A stretch of 64,000 bases of DNA from Lytechinus pictus (Eukaryota; Echinodermata; Echinoidea; Temnopleuroida; Toxopneustidae), in the NCBI RefSeq assembly GCF_037042905.1, contig NC_087261.1, positions 16,366,917 to 16,430,916 of the forward strand, read 5' to 3'. The position numbers and the translations under genes were made by a program. Below the pieces are notes generated by a model. It had not been told where the DNA came from, ran no database searches, and saw only the letters and a program-made list of their open reading frames with translations. This document shows, one piece after another, positions 1 through 12,100 of the stretch. How positions within the stretch are numbered: the stretch's first letter is position 1; the number at the start of each line of letters is the position of its first letter.

Positions 1-1545
1 CTCTTTCGCTATTTATATCTTCATGTGCATGTACTTTTATATATACAAGTAAAATTAGTCTCATCGACACCTAGTGCATTTCCATATTTTAAGTGCAAGA
101 TGCAATAACTACGGTAGTAAAAGTAAACTGCCAATTCGTCCACTCACCACATGGTCTACCTTTGTTTACTCTAATACCATTCCGTCCATCAGCACTTCGT
201 CTTACAGCCAATAGGTCCAATAATCACTTCCTCCAATCACCAGTTCGTCTTTGACCACTTCGTCTCATGTTCAGTTGGTCTAATAAATATCAATATTATT
301 TTCATTCATTTCGCCCAATTAACACTCTAGTCCCGTCTTAAAAGACACTTTTTTGACTGCCCTACCCTGACAAAGGCAGGATGAACAAATTCATCCATTC
401 CTATTAAGATGCTCCCACTGGGAGAAAAGCAGGACTGTAACGGGAAGGATTTTTCCAAATTTCGGCCTGCTCAGACCAGGGTGGAAGCGAGGTAGAAATA
501 CAACTCTACCTCGCTAACGCCTGGACGCATGTTCTGTTAAGACGCGATCGGGGTGCAGTCTGTTTTCCTTTCTCCTTTTTTCTCCCTATTCCTCTCCCCT
601 CTTCATTTTCCTTCTCCTTTTCTTTCCCTTCTCTCTTGAGCATGTTTATTCTTCTCTCTCTCTATCCCCTTCCTTTTCTCTCCTCTCTCATTTCTCTATA
701 TCTTTTTACCCCTTTTTTCTTTCTTTTCTCCTTTCCATTCTCTCTCCCTTTTTTATCTTTTCTTTTTTTATTTCATATCTCCCTTTTCCTTAATTCTTTT
801 TTCCTCCTCATCTCCTCTTCCCTTCCTCTCTTCTTCCCTTCCTTTTCACTCCCCTTTTCTTTCCCTAATTTTCGTCCGCTCTTCTTTTTCTCACTTACTC
901 CCCTCTCCTTTGCCATTTCTTCTCTCTCTCCCTTTCCCTTCTCTTTTCTTTCCCCTCTCCCTTTCATGTCTTTGTTCTATTTTTCTCTTTTTTCTTTCTC
1001 ACCCTCCCTTCCTTTCTTTTCCTTCTCTTTTTCTCATCCCTCTTTCCTTTCCCCTCTCCCCTTCCTTTCTTTTCCTTCACTTTTTCGTTTTTCCTCTATC
1101 CTTTTCCCCCTCTTCCCTTAATTCTTAATACTTCTCCCACTTTCCTTCCTTTTGCTCTCCTTCTGTCTGTCTCTTTTTGGAAGAGGAGGGGGGCATTCAT
1201 TACCATGGAAACCTACCTGGGTAGGATTTTAAGTGAGTGTCTGTTAAGACGGAGCATGGAGGCTACCACCTGTGGTTTTATCGCCTCATTGAGGAATTCC
1301 CCCCCCCCCCCCTTTTCTACCCGCCCGCTGCCAGGGCACTGTCTATTAAAACAGGGCTTTTGTCCAATTAGACCAAATGTAATATGGACCAAATGGCTAT
1401 GGACCAGCTGGTTATTAGGCGAAATGGTGAGTGGACGAAATGGCAATTAGACCATGTGGATAGTGGACGAACTGATGGTAGACCAAATGATAGTAGACGA
1501 GTTGGCAATCGGACGCGTTGGCAGTAGACCAATTGAAAATAAATC
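1..1545. mobile_element. 16-nt-periodic inverted-repeat element, split by another insertion
   Basis: Arm 127-300 and arm 1363-1545 are inverted copies built of about 16-nt units of the form GAC-AA-TGG-nATTA. They match the continuous copy at 39890-40312. Between them, 331-1349 is an insertion with related inverted ends (CCCGTCTTAAAAGAC / GTCTATTAAAACAGGG). Bases 1-126 show nothing I recognise. Confidence 0.6.
556..1180. repeat. Long polypyrimidine (CT-rich) tract
   Basis: About 620 nt almost entirely C and T on the plus strand. It creates spurious open frames on both strands. It lies inside the insertion at 331-1349. Confidence 0.95.
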
Positions 1546-2312
1546 CTAGTTAAGACTTACATTTTCAGGATCGTGTTTTTCTTTAAAATAAGTGTATTTC
1601 TTCTAAAATTACTTCAAGATTACAACAACAACAATGATCACTATTGCAGCTACTACACCCAATATACAGAAGATACAGAACATTGTCCGTCTTGCCTTTT
1701 TCTGAAAAATAAATGTGAGAAAGTATGGAAAATAAGGCAATAAATCTTTTAACAAATTTTTGCATCGCAAAGACACACACCGAATATCAACTGTTGGTGT
1801 ATAAAATGGGACGAATGCACATAATAAATACCATGGAATGCATGACTTAAGAATGATATTCCAAAGTCAATATGTAGACATAGAAAGTTACTCTAAGAAA
1901 ATACAACATCACATCAGAAAGCAGTTTGCAGGTCAAAGACGATGTGGACTACATATATGAAGTTTTGTTTTGAAATCGATTGCAATTAATTACAAATTTC
2001 TGTTGCAATTCCATAATTGAGAGATCAACTTTATAGCTCTAGTGAATCGGTTTGTATTCCTTGTGGCGAGGAGCAGATCACAAATCATTTGCAGTTAATT
2101 GCTATACAAACGAACGATTTAGGGATGCCAAATAGATTTGAAATTGATCATAAGTTTTCTTGCAACTGCCCAGGGCCCCGTCTTGCAATGAGTTGTGATT
2201 GGTCCAATCAACCACAACAATGGATCATCACCATGGTAATTTAATAACAATGGATGGTAAAGTTACCATGATAGTAACTTTTAAACAATTGAAACCTGCA
2301 CTAGTAGTTACA
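1546..2312. other. Intergenic, no gene seen
   Basis: Downstream of the syntaxin gene. It holds short TTACCATGG-type inverted fragments around 2145-2285 related to the MITEs at 5175 and 7296, and nothing else recognised. Confidence 0.5.
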
Positions 2313-2438
2313 GTACCAGTCACCATTCTTTGAATCACTATTACCTGTTTCAACTAGAGAACAATAGATTTGGTCCACTGATTCTATTGTTCTCTGGCCG
2401 AAACAGGTAATAGTGAGTCAAAGAATTGTGACTGGTAC
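2313..2438. repeat. Foldback repeat with 38-nt arms
   Basis: Arms 2313-2350 and 2401-2438 (starting GTACCAGTCACCATTCTTTG) are near-perfect inverted copies, with a second inner pair around AGAGAACAATAGA. Probably a small MITE. Confidence 0.8.
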
Positions 2439-2471
2439 TCCATCATCTTTTAGGGGTAACTGCGATAATTA

Positions 2472-2477
2472 TTTATT
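2472..2477 (-). terminator. Possible syntaxin poly(A) signal
   Basis: AATAAA on the minus strand about 585 nt after the syntaxin stop codon. I saw no closer canonical signal, but intervening MITEs at 2574-2756 make the true 3' end uncertain. Confidence 0.25.
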
Positions 2478-2573
2478 TGACTTTTAGTGTATGTGTATAA
2501 CTAAGCAGAACTTACCACAAGTTGTCGGTAATCTTAATATTTAGGCAATACTTATTTGATTTTTTTGTAACCT

Positions 2574-2756
2574 GGTGGGTGTTTCATAAAGCTGTTCGTA
2601 AGTTAAGAGCGACTTTACGAACGACTGGTGATCCTTTCTTACGCGCAAAACCCTCGCCAATGAAGGTTTTTATGTATATTATTTACCCCAAGAAAGGATC
2701 ACCAGTCGTTCTTAAAGTCGCTCTTAACGCACGAACAGCTTTATGAAACGGCCCCC
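2574..2756. mobile_element. MITE with long TIRs (TTTCATAAAG family)
   Basis: Arms of about 75 nt (GTTTCATAAAGCTGTTCG... and its complement) nearly cover the element. The ends share TTTCATAAAG with the elements at 7296 and 48698, suggesting a common terminal sequence group. Confidence 0.75.
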
Positions 2757-3061
2757 TGATCTGTGTTCATCATGGTCAGGGCACCTAGACATGAAGTTAA
2801 GCAATTGATCATGAAGCCGATTCCTATGATTCTGATTGTGTATGATCAATCGCAAAATAATCCAAATCAATTGCTACGCTTTTTTGTATCTTCAGTGGGC
2901 CCTGGTAAAACTTGCAATATTCTTTGAATAATCTGAATTTCGTATCGAGTAAGACCTACAGAACTTTGCCACAACGCGAAGGCAGCATTAGTACGCCCAT
3001 ATAAGAATGATAAGTGATACTCGACTGTACAGTGATACATGAAAACATGGGACACATCTCA

Positions 3062-3154
3062 TCATCTAAGACTGAAATAAAGGATGAGAGCAAGGACGAT
3101 GGCACAGATCGCGAGGATCATGAATATACAGCACATCTTCTTTCGAGCCTTTTT
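3062..3154 (-). CDS. STX12: Syntaxin exon 10 (tail anchor and stop, residues 250-279)
   Basis: After acceptor TCTCCACAG it encodes KKARKKMCCIFMILAICAIV then LALILYFSLR and TGA. The basic juxtamembrane motif plus one hydrophobic helix and almost no lumenal tail is typical of a syntaxin tail anchor. The two Cys at the membrane edge are possible acylation sites (inference). Confidence 0.96.
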   Translation of the reverse strand, partial: KKARKKMCCIFMILAICAIVLALILYFSLR

Positions 3155-6100
3155 CTGTGGAGAGATGGAGATGGAGACAAACAAAGACATAAACATGATA
3201 TGAAAATATGCAACAAAACTTTAAGCAGGACATATGTGACGTTCAGGCATGGTTTGCACAAGCTCAAGCAGACAGAAGGAATTATCGCCTGGCTTACAGG
3301 AAGCCAGTAGCTTGCAGGAGTGCTTGATTTTCAATTGCTGCCAGTGTGTGGCTAGCTAAGAAGGGTGGTAGCTCAAGGGTGCACTACGCAAAATATACAG
3401 TATACTCAAATGTTGAGAACTTTCTACCTACATGTAACCTTGAGAAATGTGATTTGTACGCTTAAATCCTTTTATCATTACGCCAATGAAATAATGAAAT
3501 CAAAAGTTTTTCATGAATTCAAAGCTCCCAACCTTTCTGAGACAAAATAACAATAATGAGCTCGTTTTGTATAGTGCTTAACCCTAACTAGGCCGGGCTT
3601 TTTTGGCTGTTCTGTGGCCGGGGGGGTTGATGAGATCTCGGCCGCCGATCGCGCGAGCGCCGCAAAAATTTGCACGCTGGTAGTGTGCGATGTAATCTAC
3701 AAGGCTGTATGGTAAAATTTTCCAAAATAATGAGATGTTATTTTATATGAAATAATTATGCTAATTTATGCATAAATCATACTTTTTGCTCTAATTCACT
3801 AAATAAAGCTCCTAGAATGCTAATTTTTGGTAAAAATATTCTTTGTAGCATTGTTAACAATGGTAATTGAAAAAAACTTCGGTTTGGAAATTAATTTCTT
3901 ATGTATTTTATTGTTTTATGAATTTCTTATGTATTTCCTTGTTTTTCAACCTTTTGTTTTTCTTTGTTTTTTTCACCAGATTTATTGCACAACCTTTTTG
4001 AAGCATAATTATGCTAAAATCAATTGCTTTCAGCTGTTTAAAGTAAAAATAATCATATCTTTATGAATAAGATGAGAAAACTCAATTTGCATTGACTTTG
4101 TACACAAAATCACGTTTTGGAACAATTTTTGGTCTGACATGCACTTACAAAATGTTGCGTAATTTCGGAACCGCGTACCCGAGCGTCGCAAATTTGGTCT
4201 CAAAAGATGCGCGAGACTTAAAAGTATAAACTCTGCGAGTGGCGCGGTCAAAAAATTTCGCGCGGCGGAATAATCACAGAAAATGTTGAGGGGGGTGTTG
4301 ATTCAACCCCCCCCCCGGCCATTTTAGGGTTAATCCATGAGAACGGTGTCTCTCTGTGCTTTAAGGCTCCAGATCCTGAATTGTCTACACACAATGTATG
4401 CACTTTCTCCATTCCCTGGGGAGCATACCAACAAGTTTCCAAACTCATTTGCTAGACATACTAAATAGGCTTTTGTTTGTATACATGTAGTATCGGGTAC
4501 CCTTTATCATCCTTGGTGAAGAGTAACAAAGTGTGCATTAATGCCTTGCCAAATGGTGCTAAAGTAAATTGTGAATTGGATATTCATATAGATATCAAAA
4601 CTCATAAAAATTCATAATGGTTTTCTTTCCATATTTTTAATAACTGGTCTGTTTAAAGTATCAACTCCCATACATGTACTTTTCAAGGTCTGAAATTTGA
4701 ATAAAATTGGCCTAAATGATGATACAACTATCACACACAAACTTAACCTACTCAGAATCAACTGATGGTATACCATTCGAAACAGTGTAAAAGCTTCAGT
4801 CAATCTAAGAGGGGGGGGGGGGGGGGTTCACAACGAATCAAGTATGACTTACAGTAACGTGCAATCTTAATGATTAATACACAGTAGTGCGTGTCCTCTA
4901 TAGCATGATGAGATCAATGCGATGATGCTTTTTACACTGCACACAATTGGGAATTTTAGTGCGATTTTAACCCGTTGACTACTGGAACCAGTTATTCTCT
5001 GTACAAAACCTATGGGAATTGCAAGTATTCGGTAGTCAACGGGTTAAGTCACACTTATCTTTTTGTGAAACAGCCCCCAGGAGTTGGTTTTGCATGTCTG
5101 ACTGTAGCTAGCATTGGTATTGCACTATCAAACAAATGGATGTGGACAAACAGATGCAAACGAGGTGGAAAACAGGACCCTGTTGCATAAAAAATAGCAT
5201 TATGGTAACTTTGCCATCCAATGGTAACTTGCGTGGAATCCTTGATATTGATTGGCTGATGATTTAATTGGTGCTACCATGGCAGTTACCATTGGATGGC
5301 AAAGTAACCATAACAGTAAATCTTATGCAATGGGGCGCGGATGCAATTAGAATTTCGATTGTTTACCTGGTATTTGCTGGCTGTGGCTAGTTGTTTCGTT
5401 CCTTCTTCTACATTATCTCCCGCCCTATCTACGTTGGCTTCAATGGAATCTGACAAAGGAAAGAGAGATTACGTACACACTCAGCATTCAAGACAATCAG
5501 AAGAAAAAATGACAAGGGGGCTCAAGGCGATTTCACCCCCAAATACTCAAAAGAGACCTGGAAAATATAAAAGAGGCCTGGAAAACTCCCCATTGACAGC
5601 AATGTTAAAGTGATTGGTTAACATTGGTTTGACTTTTTAAAAATCTGAGCTAGAAGGTCACACTTGTCACCTGTGTCTGTGATATGTTACAAAAATGAAG
5701 CCCAGAAAAAATTGCGTTCGAAAATAATTATTTAGTGCTTCAAAAATTGAAATATAAAGTGACCGAAAACACCATCTTAATTTCATCCCATACACTTATG
5801 TGTACTATTTAGGCGTCTATAAGACGCCTATTTACAAAATCGGGGTTTGCCTTGTAGTTTTAGCTTTTCATTCTCAATAATGGTTGTTTTCGGGGTTTAT
5901 TAGTTCTAATACATGCACTTGTACACATGTTTCATCTTGGTTTGAGAATTTTTTAAATCGGCTGCTCACAAAGTTAAACAATACCTTTAAAGGTTATTCA
6001 ATGTTCCGGACTTAAAGGGGTAGGTTGTGAAAAATAAAACTCCCAAAATGATCATCATATTTTTGCCTGAACCGAATACATGAAATTTTTTTTGTGTACT

Positions 6101-9100
6101 TCTACCATCTACATGTTTGTTTTTATTTTGCAATTTGAAAATAAATGGGGTGCAGATGTCAAGTTTCTTAGATCTAGCTCTATTAATGTATGTTCAATGG
6201 GCATTTTTCATTATTGAGCGAATTTGAAAAATAGAAAAGGTGCAGATGACTAGATCTAGTTTTTGTATGACACGAATTCTTGTGAAACAAGGACATGCGT
6301 TGCTTACCAATCATCTCTCCTTGCTCTGACACCATCATACTCAGGTCCTTGAATATCTCATTCACATCTAACATTGTTGCCTAGGAAATAACAAGATAAC
6401 TACGATTAAACACATGAAAAAGAGAGGAAAAAAGGAATTTTTTTAGTGTTATTAGTTTCAACTCGTTTTTTAAGTCAAGAAAGATTTGGTGCTCTAACAT
6501 CTGACGCTGGAGTCAGATGTATGTTCACATTAAAGTGAATACATCGTTCTTCTTCATTTTGAACAATGCACCGATACACCCTCCACGAGTACCTGAGATT
6601 CGAGAACATCTGAATGTGTAACCAGGTGGAGTACACTCCCCAATCACTACATCATCTACTTAAGTAAAAGTTAACCCACCCACGTCTCGGTAATAAACAA
6701 AATATCACCATCATGTGCCAACTTACTCCAATTCCCATATACATGTAGACTAATGCCCGGGTGGTCCAATTTCCACTGGTTTTAGGTATTATTCGCACTT
6801 TGCCAAATGGAAATTTGTATCCTAAACAGCTCATTTCATCAGATATAGACTTGAGTGGCGTTAGACAGAGTGGTGATTGACCAAGTGAATATAAGGTGAA
6901 ATGGGCAATACCAAAAATGATATGGGATGTGTATAGCGCAAGTATCCACCTTGTTAGGTGCTCAATTAAGGCACTCCTATATTACCCCAGCTAAGCTACA
7001 TGTACATGTAGTCTCCCTATTCTGGTGCTCAGGGGTTTTTGAGGAATCACTTCCTGTCAGTACCCATTTATACCTCGCCTGGGTTGAGTGCAGCACAATG
7101 TGGGTAAATTTCTTGCTGAAGGAAAACACGCCACGGCTGGGAATTGAACCAATGTCCCTCGGATTGAGAGACGCCACTAGACCACAACACCCCTACAAGC
7201 ATAGCCTACTTGGAAATTATACGAATTGGTAAATGGGCTGATGGCAATAACACCAATTAGTGGGTAGGTAAAGAAGTTACAGACGATCTAGTATTAGACC
7301 ATTTCATAAAGAGTTGCAACTGTTGTAACTTTGCCATAATGGCAACTACCATGGTAACCTTGATTTTGATTGGCTGCTTGGATTGGAGCCTTGTTACCAT
7401 GGTATTTGCCATAGTTACAACAGATGTAACTCTTTATGAAACGGGTCCCATATGGCATGAGACGAAACAGAAAGGAGACAGAGCGGGCGTCGACCAATCA
7501 GCGAATTTACCCCTTCACCATACCTCAATTTGTCTGATCTGTTCTTCCCTCTCTTGTATCAACGTGAGATCGTAGTCTATGGCCGCATCTTGCTGCTGCA
7601 TCTGAATCTGCATCTGTCTCTTCCGTTCCTCCTCCTCTGCCGATAAAAGCGGCGCCTTCTGATCGTAGTCCTCCCCCTGCGCTCCAAACCCCATTGTCTA
7701 CATGCGCAACAAAATCAGGTTAAGGCGATTTGTAAATTATCTTTTGATATACATCTCGATAAAAATAATTTTCATGCATGCAAAAAGTTCTTTAGTATAA
7801 ATGGACGAGATTGATCCAAATAAAGAGTTGAAGAAAGACGAAATCACAGATGTTTCTCGTGTAAAGGAAATTCGCAAAAAGCCTCAAGACTGGAATTAAA
7901 ACCAAGAGAAAGGAATCAACAATCTGGAGTACATTAAGAAACTTGATTCAAGACTAATTTGGGGGCAAACATTAAATTCTACTAATCCTAGAGGATAAAA
8001 ATGAAAATATGGCTTGTCATACGTACAGTATGATGGCATATGCTGACTATTAACCATCTGGGCGTAATAGCCCCTTTACATACAATGAAACATGCCACAT
8101 CAATCTACCATACATACCCCTTGGCTCTGACTCTGCGGTCGAACACTCGGACTTGATCTCATCTTGTTGGCCACTCTCTGTTGATAACAAAGGGGACAAA
8201 AAGAGATGCATATGAGGTTTTATCACAATAACAAATCCACTAATCACTTCATTGCAGTCCAACTTTGGTTGATAAAACAATACAGCTTTACAACAGGAGA
8301 TAAATGTTCAACCGTGTGGGAATATTGACTGTAATTCCAATCGGGTAGGTTTTAGAATATAAAGATTTATTCTTTAAGATAATGTCACTTTCTTAATTTT
8401 CACATTTTGAAGACAAAATTTTTGCTATTTACAGAGAAACTTTCCTGGTGACGAATTGTTGGTTTTGGGGTGGCATGTCACATATAATAATAACAAGAAC
8501 AACAACACCACCACCACCACCACCACCACTACTACTACTACTTCCACTACTACTACTACTAATAATAATAATATAATGATGATAATACATGTAGTATGTT
8601 CTTACCTTTTGTACACTGCCATATCTCTGTACCGTATCATGAAAATCATTGGCTATCCTTTCAAACTGAATTCTCTTTTGCTGTTATGAAGTAAAAAAAG
8701 AAAAAGAAAAGAAGACTTTTATATTAGTTTTATAAAATAATAAAATTTGTGATGCAACTTGGAGAAAAAATTCAATCAGAATCTTATACTGATCAAGGCC
8801 CCATATTAATAGGGTTGATCATGGGAATGATTTTTATTGATAATATTCTATCTGATTTTACAATAAAACAAAGAGCTTCATATTAATGTCATGTCCACTT
8901 GGTTTAACTGTAAATTTTACTTCTTCATAGTCTATTTGATTCTACCCCCAAAAAATAAATAAATAAATAGAAAAGCAATAAGTTCAGCAATATTAATAAC
9001 AACATGAATTAGACCAACTTGTATAGTATGAGACTATTATGGTTCTACCCATTGAACTCTCATTGCCCCCTGGTCAACAGACAATATATGATCACAATGG

Positions 9101-12100
9101 TTGAGAATTGGGTCAACTATTGGTTTGGATTTCAATCACTTCCTAGCTAGACTGATTGAAAGTGCCTTCAATAGTATCCTATCCAAAACCACTACATCAG
9201 CGATTAAAGGCTTGGTCCCACTGCACATATGGATGCAACGGAAAAGAATCTTGCCATCCATTGGAGAACGCTATCCGTTGTGTGCTCTTCACATACGGTA
9301 CGTGTTTCATACGCTCTGTATCCATCGAGCATCCGTCCACTGTGATTTCATTGTTTGCCCATTTTGTTCATTGTCTGGAGCGGATGAAAACGGATGGAGC
9401 CACCCGGAAATTTTCCTTGTCCGCTGTATCCGTTATGAATATGTTTTTTGTCCGTCGGCCAGTGGGACCAGACCTTAAAGTACAGTGTAGTGTATGTTTA
9501 ACTCTTGGGGCTATCCAGAGTTAATTTCTGATTAGGGAAGGATGGTTCTCTTACAGAATGTAACTGATCCTTCAGTGCATTTACGATCAACATTTTCAAA
9601 TTCCCTGTTTCTTTCAAAATTAAGTTTGTGACCAAAACTTACAAACATGTATGTAACGACCTACATGTAGGAAATGGTCCTTCACTAATTCATTGTATAT
9701 TCAGATTCTACATTATGCAAATATACAATAATTACACTATGCATATCATGTACATTAAAAAAAAAATGAACAAAGAAACCTGTTAGTCATATACCTATAG
9801 AAATAATATTGAAGTGGATGATCCACTAACAAGTGCTGCTAGTTGATCTTTAAAATTACAGATTCTAGATTTACAACAAATAATGTCATTGTGTGAACAT
9901 TCTGGCAGGGAAAAAATTACACAGGACTCAGGGCAATTTCGTCCCCGAAACGCTAAAAAGAGCCCTGGAACCTCTAAAAGCCCTGGAAAACCCCCATTCA
10001 TAGTGCAATGTTAAGCTTATCCATTTGATAATATCCAATGCTGCAGATTTAGGCATTAAGTTAAGAAAAGCAGCCCCCCAAAATAAAAAACAAATAAATA
10101 AATTTTGCCTGCATTCTAGTGAATTCATTATAGTACATGTACAGCCAAACAGATGGATATGTATTACAGTAACCCCAAAATATGAAAAGAATTCTGTTAT
10201 TGCACCATTACCTTTTCCAATGTTCTGGATGTGTGACCGAGTTGTGACATACATTGTTTGGTTTGAGTGATATAGGCATTTGTTTGAGTTAACATTTGCT
10301 GGCTATAATGAAAGAGAAAGAATAACAAATGTATTAAAATGCTACATGTTTATATTGCATGGATTGGCTAAAAGTCCACAGAATAACTTTGTCCTATTTA
10401 AAGAGTAATTTTAAAAGGTGCAGGTACAATAGATATATGTTATACAAATAATGAATGTTTATGTGTGCAATGGACAGAATGCTTCATGAGGTGAAAGATG
10501 AAATGATCCATTCAACGAGGCGTAGCCGAGTTGAATGGATCATTATTTCAGATTTCACCGAATGAAGCATTCTGTCCATTGCACGAATGAAAAAACATTC
10601 ATTATTTGGTTTATATGACACCTACATGTAAACATTTTTTTTTTCATATGAAATTCATGAATTTGATGCAAAACATGCTCATGCAGTGCGAGTTCAGTCT
10701 GTTGATTGTTACGTCATTACAAAATGCGCACTGCTGGTGCCTGCAGCTGGGCAATTCCACATGGGAGAGGGTAAAAACAGTAAATTTCAAAATTAATAAT
10801 ATGGATCTGAATGTGACTGTCCTTTTTACACAAAACCTTATATTTTAAGGTACTGAAAATCTTTTTCAAATATCTTTTACGGTTTTTGCTGAATAATCTT
10901 TTGAATTTGATGACCATTTTCAATTATAGAAAATATATTTTACATTATTTTGAATAAATTTGATAACTAAAAAAATGTTTGACATTTTTTGTTCAAAATC
11001 ATCTAATTTTGCGTGTGAAGGTGTAATAATTACCAGTAGCAAACGTCTTTATCATGGGTATTTTCAAATTTCGCAGAGAAAATTTTGCAATCTACTACAA
11101 AATGGATGTAATTCCGTTACCATAAAACTGAAAAAGTTTTTCCTATGAACTAAATCCTTACTTGAATTTTATATAGTTCTGAATTCTCTGATTTCATGTG
11201 ACTTACTAAAGACTTAGCAACATTTTTTTGAAATATCATTTCTAATTCTGCTGTAACTCTGGTAACGGAATTACATGGTAACGGAATTACCATTACCATA
11301 TCTTTGAAGGGGTGTGCGTTAGCCCATTTTGTTCCATTTACATGTTGATATCTGAGCTGTAGTACATAGTTGTGAACATTAAAAGCCTTCTGATTAGTAA
11401 TTACACTCCAAATCAGGATGAGATTATACAATTACTTGACAGCAAGCTCCCATTTAGTATACATTCAGAATTAAGGCAAGATAATGTACATTGGCATTAA
11501 TAAAGTATATTGATGGAGAATACAATGTAGGTGAATGCCTTATAAATGATAAATGGACAATCACTTCTTGGGGGAGGAGTAGAAAATGATTATAATATGC
11601 AGGAAAATCTAAACAAAATTGTCATCCAGATTGATTTTGCCAAAAATGGCACTGCCAAGAACCAGTTCTAATGAGATCCAAAATACTGGACGCACCATCA
11701 TGAGGTGACCATGCTCACTGTGTGTGCCTTGGAAAAGAATGGCATTTAATTCTTTTGTGCCTCTGATCAACTCATCCACTGCAGTCTGTAGTGAACTTTT
11801 CAGTTAAAAAAAAATTCTTGGATGGCTGGGAGTAGTTCTATGCTTTAAAGAAGTGGCTATATTTTTCAGATGGTACTGCCGAATAATTTAAGCAATATAT
11901 TCTGTGTAACTCTCCTTGCAACGGAAGATTGGAAATTCTTTTGCAACAAGCCATGGTGAGGGACCAGACTCTGGCATTGGCGAACAGTGTAGCGAGCAGT
12001 AAAAAGTAATAAGTGGAAAAGGTTGAAGTGAGATCCATAATTTGCAGATGTTGCAAAGGCCACATGCCAAAAACATCATACTAAATCTTGATACAGATGA

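Larger units (their letters stand above)
3155..5366 (-). other. Syntaxin intron 9
   Basis: A 2.2-kb GT-AG intron containing a GC-rich patch (3590-3670 and 4140-4320), a C-run near 4304, poly(G)16 at 4811, the small TTAA element at 4967-5047 and a MITE at 5175-5336. Confidence 0.85.

Noticed and set aside
636-1128. Long Leu/Ser/Phe-rich frames
   Set aside because: Produced by the polypyrimidine tract; no splice sites or family similarity.
9101-9524. Two overlapping frames of 122-125 residues
   Set aside because: They cover the TTAA-flanked MITE and its inverted ends; no protein family recognised.
9543-9600. Minus-strand frame TGNLKMLIVNALKDQLHS, considered as a syntaxin exon
   Set aside because: It faintly resembles the KETNxLLKxL part of syntaxins, but no acceptor gives a phase compatible with exon 4 (ends phase 0), while exon 4 joins exon 5 directly in phase and in alignment.
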